Below, piece after piece: positions 9,019 through 15,398 of a stretch of DNA of 64,000 nucleotides. Position 1 is the stretch's first letter. Each line of letters begins with the position of its first letter. The notes beneath the pieces were generated by a model. That model searched no databases. It had not been told where the DNA came from and worked only from the letters and a program-made list of their open reading frames with translations. The position numbers were made by a program, and so were the translations under genes. This DNA is from Salinicoccus sesuvii (GTDB taxonomy: Bacteria; Bacillota; Bacilli; Staphylococcales; Salinicoccaceae): NCBI RefSeq assembly GCF_042648145.1, contig NZ_JBHRWV010000007.1, positions 434,001-498,000 on the forward strand, given 5' to 3'.

Positions 9019-9387
9019 TCAGTCCTCGGTATTAATGATTCTGACGCCTTGCACGTAGATATTTACTGACTTAATATCAAGTCCAAGCGTCTTTTCAAGT
9101 TTATATTTTACAGTTGATTGTACATTCGTTGCGACTTCGGAAATTTTAATTCCATAGCCTACGATGATATAAAGGTCAATGTTAATATCGCCATCCTTGT
9201 TGTCGACGATGACACCTCGCGCATAGTTCTCTTTACCGAGTAATTCCGCAAAGCCATCCCTTACTTGATGCTTTGAAGCCATGCCGACTACGCCATAGCT
9301 TTCTACCACGGCACCACCGGCAATGTTGGAGATGACATCTATTGCGATATCAATGCTGCCAAGTTCATTTTTTATTTCCAGAGCCAT
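9019..9387 (-). CDS. Asp23/Gls24-family envelope stress protein (YloU)
   Basis: A 122-residue protein of the Asp23/Gls24 family, with the typical ELGSIDIAIDVISNIAG start, the conserved ESYGVVGM segment and the NVQSTVKYKLEKTLGL helix. Family members are small cytoplasmic proteins, some membrane-associated and alkaline-stress induced; a precise function is unknown. It is the first gene of the yloU-fakA unit, with a sigma-A promoter 27 bases upstream and a GGGGG ribosome site. Confidence 0.93.
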   Translation of the reverse strand: MALEIKNELGSIDIAIDVISNIAGGAVVESYGVVGMASKHQVRDGFAELLGKENYARGVIVDNKDGDINIDLYIIVGYGIKISEVATNVQSTVKYKLEKTLGLDIKSVNIYVQGVRIINTED

Positions 9388-9413
9388 TATTTTACCCCCT
9401 GTCGCATCATTTT

Positions 9414-9443
9414 ATTATAAGCAGAAATGACAGGTGATTACAA
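9414..9443 (-). promoter_or_regulatory. Promoter of yloU-fakA
   Basis: Minus-strand TTGTAA (9438-9443) and a perfect TATAAT (9414-9419) separated by 18 bases, just upstream of the yloU ribosome site. Confidence 0.75.
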
Positions 9444-9685
9444 GTGTGATCCGTCATCTGCAGAGTTGATTATATAAAATGCATACGGCTAATATAACTG
9501 TTGTTTCTTGTATTATATTTGACTTCTATTGTAAGCGCAAACCATTAGAGGTGAAGCCTACTCGACCCGTCCACTCGTTAAAAGAAGTATACGTCTCCTA
9601 GTGTTCATCTAAGAGACTTGGTCAAGTTCCAGCTTTAATGGAGCACTATCCATACCGCATACGTCCACTGACAAAACTTTTGATG
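9444..9685. other. Intergenic stretch between divergent yloU and rpmB, no gene recognised
   Basis: About 390 bases separate yloU from rpmB, of which this central part is unexplained. It holds no frame above about 25 codons with a ribosome site, no tRNA and no clear terminator. A possible plus-strand promoter, TTGATT-18-TAATAT, lies near 9466-9495. The motif TACGTC recurs near 9590 and 9660, with a related TAGACG at 9686. It could hold a small RNA, a long rpmB leader, or the eroded remains of a gene. Confidence 0.3.
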
Positions 9686-9714
9686 TAGACGTACAGATCA
9701 AAATAATGTATTAT
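9686..9714 (+). promoter_or_regulatory. Probable promoter of rpmB
   Basis: TAGACG (9686-9691) and TATTAT (9709-9714) with 17-base spacing, 66 bases before the rpmB start. The elements are moderate matches to sigma-A. Confidence 0.5.
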
Positions 9715-9780
9715 ATTAGAGTATGCAATTAAACCAACATTGAATGTTTATGGTAATTCTTATAAAGGGAGATGAAAAAT

Positions 9781-9969
9781 ATGGCTAAAGAATGCTATTT
9801 CACTGGTCGTAAAGCGGCTTCAGGAAACAATCGTTCACACGCGATGAACGCTAACAAAAGACGTTTTGGTGCTAACCTGCAGAAAGTAAGAGTCTTGGTT
9901 GACGGCAAGCCGAAAAAAGTATGGGTTTCAACTCGTGCGCTTAAGTCCGGTAAAGTTGAACGCGTTTAA
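9781..9969 (+). CDS. rpmB: 50S ribosomal protein L28
   Basis: A 62-residue large-subunit ribosomal protein. It is the form without the zinc-binding cysteine pairs: only one Cys near the N-terminus (KECYFTGRKA), as in staphylococci. An upstream in-frame ATG at 9772 overlaps the AAGGGAG ribosome site; the ATG at 9781 has correct spacing and matches the family start. It stands alone on the plus strand and ends at a strong bidirectional terminator. Confidence 0.97.
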   Translation: MAKECYFTGRKAASGNNRSHAMNANKRRFGANLQKVRVLVDGKPKKVWVSTRALKSGKVERV

Positions 9970-9974
9970 TATCT

Positions 9975-10010
9975 AAAAAAACCATCTGACAGTGTCAGAT
10001 GGTTTTTTTA
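9975..10010. terminator. Bidirectional terminator between rpmB and the DUF554 gene
   Basis: A 10-base perfect stem (ACCATCTGAC and its complement, 9981-10003) with a three-base loop, flanked by an A-run on the left and a T-run on the right. It serves the converging rpmB and DUF554 transcripts. Confidence 0.93.
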
Positions 10011-10712
10011 TTATATAATATTTATCAGATAGACCATAAGCATTGCTGTGAATATCGCTGGTATCATGTTGCCAACACGCATATGTGTGACGTTGAGCAT
10101 GTTGAGACCAATCGCAAGCAGAATGACCCCACCGGTCCCTGTGACCTGATCAATCATGTCATCGAGTACCGGCTCAGGAATGAATTGGGCAATTTGCTGA
10201 GCGGAAAGGATGATTCCGGACTCATATAGAAATGTCGGAATACCAGAGATGATAACACCCATGCCATAAGTTGTCGTCATCACTATAGCGATGAAGAAAT
10301 CCATGATCGATTTAGTGAAAAGTACTTCATTTGACCCTCTGAGTCCGGCGTCTAGTCCGCCAACAATCGCCATGGCACCTACAATGAATACGAGTGTCCC
10401 GGAAACGAGACCCTGCGATAGCGTTCCCGCATGTTTATCGCCCAGCTTGAATTCCAACCAATGCCCGAAGCGATTGAGCAGTTCTTCAAGTCGGACAACT
10501 TCTCCGATAACCACGCCAACGATCAGGCTGAGCAGAGTCAGAATAATATCTTCTGCCTGTACTACCATCTGGATGCCGAGCGTAATAATGACAAGTGCTT
10601 GTATCTTCATAATCGAATCTTTTATGTATTCCGGTATGAAGGTAAATATCAGTCCCAAGAGTCCACCAACGACAATCGCCAGCCCATTGATAAATGCACC
10701 CGTAAGAATCAT
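10011..10712 (-). CDS. DUF554 family membrane protein
   Basis: A 233-residue integral membrane protein with about six or seven hydrophobic segments, beginning with the family-typical GAFINGLAIVVGGLLG and with small-residue-rich helices (VSGTLVFIVGAMAIVGGLDAG). Members of DUF554 (YdfK/YqgA-like) are inner-membrane proteins thought to be transporters, but no substrate is established. It lies 15 bases after thiN in the same direction and ends at the terminator shared with rpmB. No role can be inferred from the neighbours. Confidence 0.88.
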   Translation of the reverse strand: MILTGAFINGLAIVVGGLLGLIFTFIPEYIKDSIMKIQALVIITLGIQMVVQAEDIILTLLSLIVGVVIGEVVRLEELLNRFGHWLEFKLGDKHAGTLSQGLVSGTLVFIVGAMAIVGGLDAGLRGSNEVLFTKSIMDFFIAIVMTTTYGMGVIISGIPTFLYESGIILSAQQIAQFIPEPVLDDMIDQVTGTGGVILLAIGLNMLNVTHMRVGNMIPAIFTAMLMVYLINII

Positions 10713-10727
10713 TAGTTCTCTCCTTTA

Positions 10728-11351
10728 CTAATCATCCTTGGATTGTATCATAATTAACGGTTCATTTGTACGGACTTTTGCAGGACTTTTCACAAATTCG
10801 TTGCTGATGGTGAGCGTAGAACCAAGAGATAGTACTCTTTCATCAAGATCGTACTCGAATCCTTCAAGGGTGACTTTTGTTCCTGAAAAATATGGAATGA
10901 AAGAGACATATTTCATACCCACTGCCTTTTCAACTTCGTGACTTCCTGCGCCTAAACGCTGCATGACATTTTGATTATCAATAATCCGTATATCCGCTTT
11001 CTTGAAGTCCCCATGCATAAGCAGAAACATGTTACCAAGCATATGATCAAGTCTACCACCGGTTGCTCCATATACGTCAATTGAACTATAGCCCCGCTCT
11101 ACAAGATCATGCAAACACATTTCAAGATCAGTGTCATCCTTTCTAGCAGGTACTGGAGTAACTGCCATGCGTGTTTTTATATACTCCCACTCCTCACCGC
11201 TCACGGAGTCAAAGTCCCCGTAAGTATGCATTGGCATGATACTCTCATTTAACAATAGGTAGACACCACGATCGACACCAGTCCATGCTTCATCACACCT
11301 ACTTTTCAATATATCCGATTGATCTTCTCTGATCAGCACATTCATATGCAT
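10728..11351 (-). CDS. thiN: Thiamine pyrophosphokinase ThiN
   Basis: Makes thiamine diphosphate from thiamine and ATP. The 207 residues contain the conserved GDFDS (about 46-50), KDDTD (about 72-76) and GATGGRLDH segments that bind Mg-ATP and thiamine, followed by the C-terminal beta-barrel domain. The ATG follows GGGGTGAAAGC. It sits 4 bases downstream of rpe, the usual rsgA-rpe-thiN order. Confidence 0.95.
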   Translation of the reverse strand: MHMNVLIREDQSDILKSRCDEAWTGVDRGVYLLLNESIMPMHTYGDFDSVSGEEWEYIKTRMAVTPVPARKDDTDLEMCLHDLVERGYSSIDVYGATGGRLDHMLGNMFLLMHGDFKKADIRIIDNQNVMQRLGAGSHEVEKAVGMKYVSFIPYFSGTKVTLEGFEYDLDERVLSLGSTLTISNEFVKSPAKVRTNEPLIMIQSKDD

Positions 11352-11355
11352 GCTT

Positions 11356-12000
11356 TCACCCCTTCATTCTAGAGACTGCAGCCTTCCAGTCCTCCGATTT
11401 AAACAGGTGTGATCCACTGACGAGCAGATCTGCGCCAGCTTCTTTGCAGATGCTAGCAGTCTCATCATTAATACCACCATCCACTTCGATTTCATATCCA
11501 TAACTATTTTCTTGCCTTAAAGTATTGAGCATCTTAATCTTTTCCACACCATCATTGATAAATTTCTGCCCACCAAAACCAGGATTGACCGTCATGATAA
11601 GGATGTAGTCAATCTCCTGAAGCAGATGGTGTATGGATGACACAGGTGTATGCGGATTGAGTACAATGCCAGCTTTCATACCTCGCTCCTGTATATACTG
11701 CATCAATCTGTGCGGATGATTTGTCGCCTCGATGTGAAAAGATATCATGCTGACGCCCATTCTATTGAACTCATCTATGAATTGTCCCGGATCGTTTGTC
11801 ATAAGGTGGACATCAAGCGGGAGGGAAGCCACTTCGCTGATGGCTTCCACAACAGGCAGGCCATAAGAGATATTTGGAACGAACTGTCCATCCATAATAT
11901 CGAGATGGAATAGATCAGCACCTGCTGCCTCCATCTTCTTTATGTCTTGTCCAAGCTTTGTAAAGTCACTGGCAAGCAGTGAAGGAAGAATTTTTACCAT
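11356..12000 (-). CDS. rpe: Ribulose-phosphate 3-epimerase
   Basis: Interconverts D-ribulose-5-phosphate and D-xylulose-5-phosphate in the pentose phosphate pathway. The open frame extends upstream to 12153 inside rsgA, but the family start (MVKILPSLLASDFTKLG) is the ATG at 11998-12000, one base after the rsgA stop, giving 214 residues. Metal/active-site motifs HLDIMDG, DVHLM and VNPGFGGQ, and the C-terminal DGGIN, are present. Confidence 0.97.
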   Translation of the reverse strand: MVKILPSLLASDFTKLGQDIKKMEAAGADLFHLDIMDGQFVPNISYGLPVVEAISEVASLPLDVHLMTNDPGQFIDEFNRMGVSMISFHIEATNHPHRLMQYIQERGMKAGIVLNPHTPVSSIHHLLQEIDYILIMTVNPGFGGQKFINDGVEKIKMLNTLRQENSYGYEIEVDGGINDETASICKEAGADLLVSGSHLFKSEDWKAAVSRMKG

Positions 12001-12001
12001 G

Positions 12002-12868
12002 TTAGTAACGCGCCTTTCTGTTTTCGATTTCTTGATAGATGGCTGTATAGCTACTGTATCGGCTTTCAGCCAGTTCACCGGCTGTGACTGCGTCCTTGAC
12101 GCCACATTTTGGCTCCTTGATATGTTGGCACTCACGAAACTTACATGAAGCACTGTAATAATTGAAATCTGGGAAACAGAATTTCAGATTATGCTTGTCC
12201 AATTCGCTGAATTCAATTGTACTGAATCCCGGTGTATCAGCAATCAGACCACCCCCGATTTTAACCAGTTCAACGTGCCTTGTGGTATGCTTGCCTCGAT
12301 TCAATGCATTGGATATTTCATTGGTAATAAGCGCAAGTTCTGGTACAAGCGTATTCAGAAGTGTGGACTTGCCAACACCCGACTGGCCAGCGAGTACACT
12401 GAGTTTGTCTTTGAAAATATCTTTCAATGCTTCATTAATATGATCCCGGTCAGTGAAATGGATATCATATGTTCCTTGGTATACTGATGCAATTTTTTCC
12501 TGATATGCATCTCCTTCAGCAAGGTCCGTCTTCGTAACTACGATGACCGGTTCAATGTCGTGGGCCTCGGCATAAGCCAAAAAGCGGTCCAAGAGATAGT
12601 AGCTGAACTCAGGTGACTTCATACTCATTGTTACTAGGACTTGATCGATATTGGCAACCGGTGGACGCACTAATGCGTTTCTGCGTTCATGTATTTCTCC
12701 GATGTACCCTTGATTTTCATTTTCAACCTGAAAGGTTACGATATCGCCAACAAGTGGCGATTCTTTCGTTTTCCTGAACAGTCCCCGTGCTCTTGTTTCA
12801 TAAAGACTGCCTTCTGATTCCACATAATAGAACCCACTTAATGCTTTTACAATTCTACCTTCCAGCAT
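12002..12868 (-). CDS. rsgA: Ribosome small-subunit-dependent GTPase RsgA
   Basis: Circularly permuted GTPase that assists late 30S maturation. The 288 residues show an N-terminal OB fold (1-about 70), a GTPase domain with permuted motifs (TKTDL, then the P-loop GQSGVGKST near residue 165, then DTPGF), and a C-terminal zinc site (Cys and His residues in the CFPDF...CKFRECQHIKEPKC region). It heads an rsgA-rpe-thiN run; the ATG follows GGGGTGAAGT. Confidence 0.97.
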   Translation of the reverse strand: MLEGRIVKALSGFYYVESEGSLYETRARGLFRKTKESPLVGDIVTFQVENENQGYIGEIHERRNALVRPPVANIDQVLVTMSMKSPEFSYYLLDRFLAYAEAHDIEPVIVVTKTDLAEGDAYQEKIASVYQGTYDIHFTDRDHINEALKDIFKDKLSVLAGQSGVGKSTLLNTLVPELALITNEISNALNRGKHTTRHVELVKIGGGLIADTPGFSTIEFSELDKHNLKFCFPDFNYYSASCKFRECQHIKEPKCGVKDAVTAGELAESRYSSYTAIYQEIENRKARY

Positions 12869-12901
12869 ACTTCACCCCGAACTCATTTTTCTTCATTATA
12901 A

Positions 12902-12907
12902 CAGTTC
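12902..12907 (-). promoter_or_regulatory. -10 element upstream of rsgA
   Basis: An extended -10, TGTTATAAT on the minus strand, lies about 30 bases before the rsgA ATG in the short region divergent from the rhodanese gene. The -35 is poor, consistent with an extended -10 promoter. Position is approximate by a few bases. Confidence 0.45.
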
Positions 12908-12956
12908 CAGACTTTATGATAAAATATGAATAGATTTAATATGAGGAGGACATAGC

Positions 12957-13262
12957 ATGACTGATGCAATACATGCAAGCGAAGTTCATCGCGTAACACA
13001 AAATCCCGATAACGTGCTACTAGATGTCAGAGAGAGGGAGGAGCTTGAAGAAACGGGCTTCGTTCCAGGCGCGCATCACTATCCGATGTCGAGCTTCGAC
13101 AGTGCACTCGGTAATCTCGACAAAGACAAAAAGTACTACGTCATGTGCCGTTCAGGCAAACGCAGTGCACAAGTCCAAAACTATATGATCGACAATGGCT
13201 ATGACGCAGTCAATGTTGAAGGCGGCATACTGGACTATGACGGTCCAGTGAATCATATATAA
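12957..13262 (+). CDS. Rhodanese-like domain protein
   Basis: A 101-residue single rhodanese domain, probably a cytoplasmic sulfurtransferase carrying a persulfide on the cysteine of the active loop CRSGKRS (Cys near residue 63). It shows the LLDVREREE entry strand and the GGILDYDGP end typical of small stand-alone rhodaneses such as YqhL/PspE-like proteins. It is monocistronic on the plus strand, with GAGGAGG before the ATG and its own terminator. Physiological partner unknown. Confidence 0.9.
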   Translation: MTDAIHASEVHRVTQNPDNVLLDVREREELEETGFVPGAHHYPMSSFDSALGNLDKDKKYYVMCRSGKRSAQVQNYMIDNGYDAVNVEGGILDYDGPVNHI

Positions 13263-13270
13263 TCAAAATG

Positions 13271-13297
13271 AAAGGTGTCCATATGGACACCTTTTTT
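13271..13297. terminator. Terminator after the rhodanese gene
   Basis: AAAGGTGTCC and its complement form a hairpin around ATAT, followed by TTTTTTAT on the plus strand. Confidence 0.88.
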
Positions 13298-13314
13298 ATA
13301 TGGTTGCACCGTGT

Positions 13315-13998
13315 CTATAATTTCATATGACTTAGCAGAATCTCTTTAAGTATGGGGTCGTAGTTGATTGCAGGAGCAAATGCGACCGTAAGATCTTCTG
13401 CATGCGTCATCACCGCATCTTTCATTTTCGAGGTCACAAAACCGTCTTCAAGTACAATTGGTACAACACATAACACTCTATGCTTCTTTCTTACTTCCCT
13501 CAAAACACCTTCCACCGAGAGTTGTCCTTTGAGCATGGCAGGGAAAACAGAACGATCGGTCTCCATCCCGGAGACCAGATTCTTCATCTCGTAATCCGCC
13601 ATTTCGTATTCTGTATTTCCATGTGCCATTACAATGACAGCACCATCGGGTGGTAGCTCGGACATACGTTTTTCAATAAGACACTTCATAAACGGGTGAT
13701 GGCTGAGTACAGGGGCCATTGTATATTCGAAATTATGGCTTTCCCTGACCTTCTCAATCGCTCTAGGAATATCATGGCAATAGTGCGACGCTGAAAAGAA
13801 AAGTGCCGGTACAATGTTAAAACGACTTTGCCCCTGCTCTATCCGTTTTTCAATTACTTGATCGACACCTCGTTCGCGACTTTCAACGAATGCCACACTA
13901 TAATCAGAGACCGTTCCCATTAGGTGAGCAAGACGTTCGGTAAGCACGTCATTTCTTTTTTCATTCTTCGAGCCATGCAGTACGATAATCCGTTCCAA
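13315..13998 (-). CDS. CbiX/SirB-family sirohydrochlorin or porphyrin chelatase-like protein
   Basis: A 227-residue protein of the CbiX superfamily, enzymes that insert Fe or Co into sirohydrochlorin. The first half begins with the conserved His of LHGS (His8) and has a second His in the FFSASHYCHD segment near residue 70; the second half repeats the fold with an MAHGNTE segment and VVPIVLEDG. No siroheme synthesis gene is adjacent, so the substrate is not fixed. The start is TTG (13996-13998) with a very strong AAGGAGG site. It follows the P450 gene by about 60 bases across a terminator hairpin, with no separate promoter visible, so it may be made by readthrough. Confidence 0.8.
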   Translation of the reverse strand: MERIIVLHGSKNEKRNDVLTERLAHLMGTVSDYSVAFVESRERGVDQVIEKRIEQGQSRFNIVPALFFSASHYCHDIPRAIEKVRESHNFEYTMAPVLSHHPFMKCLIEKRMSELPPDGAVIVMAHGNTEYEMADYEMKNLVSGMETDRSVFPAMLKGQLSVEGVLREVRKKHRVLCVVPIVLEDGFVTSKMKDAVMTHAEDLTVAFAPAINYDPILKEILLSHMKL

Positions 13999-14017
13999 AT
14001 TCGTCCCTCCTTATGCA

Positions 14018-14049
14018 ATAAAAAGACTGCAGACGATGTCTGCAGTCTT
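14018..14049 (-). terminator. Terminator after the P450 gene
   Basis: A perfect 12-base stem AAGACTGCAGAC with a three-base loop, followed on the minus strand by TTTTTATT. It lies between the P450 stop codon and the chelatase-like gene. Confidence 0.88.
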
Positions 14050-14061
14050 CTATAGTTAAAG

Positions 14062-15333
14062 TTATCCGCGATCAAGATTTTCTTTGACATTCTCAATGAT
14101 AAAGCCACTCTTGACATATCCTGGAATGCTGTTGAGATCTACACGTAAGTCCTGTTCAGGCACATCGTAAGTGATTCTGCCTGCAAAATATTTCATTGTT
14201 TCTTCCATGATGATAACAGTCATCCATTCGCCCGCACAACGGTGGTTCGTGTAATAGTCGCCGCCACCTTGTGGAATTAGATCGAACGGACTACCATCCC
14301 AATCAAGGAAACGCTCAGGACGGAATTCGTTCGGATTCTCGAATACGTCTTCCCTATGCATTGTGCCATAGATATCAAGTAGTAGCATCGTATCCTTATC
14401 TATTTTGTGACCATCAAAGTGGAAGTCAGTTTTCGCTTTCGCAGGAAGGAAAGGAACGAATGGATAGAAACGTCTGACCTCTTGGGAGAACATGTAAGCA
14501 TAATCTTCTTCGTTGTTAATCTTTTCTTTTGAAATTGGGTGTTCGTGCATTCCAAGCAGACCGAAGGAAACGAAACGGTTGATCGCAATCAGAGGACGGA
14601 AAGTATTCATCAGATCAATCGCACATAGTCTGGAGTCCATCGGGTTCCCGAGATAATCTTCCCAGTGCGCAAACTCGTAAAGAGCAGTACCTTCAGGAGG
14701 ATGAATCTTGCCCTTACGTGTCTGGATGATCTGGTCTTCAAGCCAATCTTCAACACGACGACGTGCTTTGACTGAAGATTTATAACCTTTAAACGCTGTT
14801 CCGAGACCTCTGAAGGAGTCGATCATGATATCCATATCAGTCGCAATCTCCTCAATCTTCTCTTCAGGTGCCTGGACGCCTGCCCACTTGGTACCCACTT
14901 TAGTCAGAAGAATGATAGATTCTCTGTAAATGTTAATCTGATCCATCTGTTCCATTCTGTGTGTATTCATATACCAGTGGTTGCGTGTCAATTCTCTGAG
15001 GTGTTTGAGATTGCCTTCTGTCATCAAGGACATGAAGAGGGCTTTTCTATCAATGTGTTTCTTTCCTGTCGTCGTGTGGATGGCACCTTGGCCGAAAAGT
15101 GTATTGACTACACGCTTTGGTAGTGTACCTTTACGCTCGATCTTGTCATTGTCGTAGAAAGTTTCTGCTGCTTTCTTTCCGCTGAGAACGATAATGCGTT
15201 TACCACCAAGCCCACGTGTTTCGAAAATATTGTCTGCACCAAGACGTTGTCGTTGGTTGGTTGTATAGAGATATCCTTCTTTCATGACTTTAAGCGTATT
15301 ATCGAGACCTTTGTCTCTCTTGATTGTGCTCAT
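14062..15333 (-). CDS. OleT-like cytochrome P450 fatty-acid decarboxylase/peroxygenase (CYP152 family)
   Basis: A 423-residue soluble P450 of the CYP152 peroxygenase family, which use hydrogen peroxide instead of a reductase. It aligns from memory with OleT of Jeotgalicoccus over its whole length with a one-residue offset. Cys366 (NHRCAGEW) is the heme thiolate, Arg246 (NTFRPL) replaces the usual acid-alcohol pair and would hold the fatty-acid carboxylate, and Phe80 and His86 match OleT Phe79 and His85; the His is the residue linked with decarboxylation to 1-alkenes, whereas hydroxylating relatives have Gln there. The gene has its own strong promoter, GGAGGAG site and terminator, and sits between pknB and rsgA, which are close neighbours in Bacillus. 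Decarboxylase rather than hydroxylase activity is inferred. Confidence 0.93.
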   Translation of the reverse strand: MSTIKRDKGLDNTLKVMKEGYLYTTNQRQRLGADNIFETRGLGGKRIIVLSGKKAAETFYDNDKIERKGTLPKRVVNTLFGQGAIHTTTGKKHIDRKALFMSLMTEGNLKHLRELTRNHWYMNTHRMEQMDQINIYRESIILLTKVGTKWAGVQAPEEKIEEIATDMDIMIDSFRGLGTAFKGYKSSVKARRRVEDWLEDQIIQTRKGKIHPPEGTALYEFAHWEDYLGNPMDSRLCAIDLMNTFRPLIAINRFVSFGLLGMHEHPISKEKINNEEDYAYMFSQEVRRFYPFVPFLPAKAKTDFHFDGHKIDKDTMLLLDIYGTMHREDVFENPNEFRPERFLDWDGSPFDLIPQGGGDYYTNHRCAGEWMTVIIMEETMKYFAGRITYDVPEQDLRVDLNSIPGYVKSGFIIENVKENLDRG

Positions 15334-15365
15334 AAGTTCTCCTCCAATTTCAGTATTCCTAAACC

Positions 15366-15395
15366 ATTATATATAAATCATAACATATATGCCAA
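15366..15395 (-). promoter_or_regulatory. Promoter of the P450 gene
   Basis: TTGGCA (15390-15395) and a perfect TATAAT (15366-15371) spaced 18 bases on the minus strand, immediately after the pknB stop codon and about 33 bases before the P450 ATG. Confidence 0.85.
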
Positions 15396-15398
15396 CAA

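Noticed and set aside
12001..12153. N-terminal extension of rpe inside rsgA
   Set aside because: No ribosome site, residues do not match the family, and the conserved start directly follows the rsgA stop.
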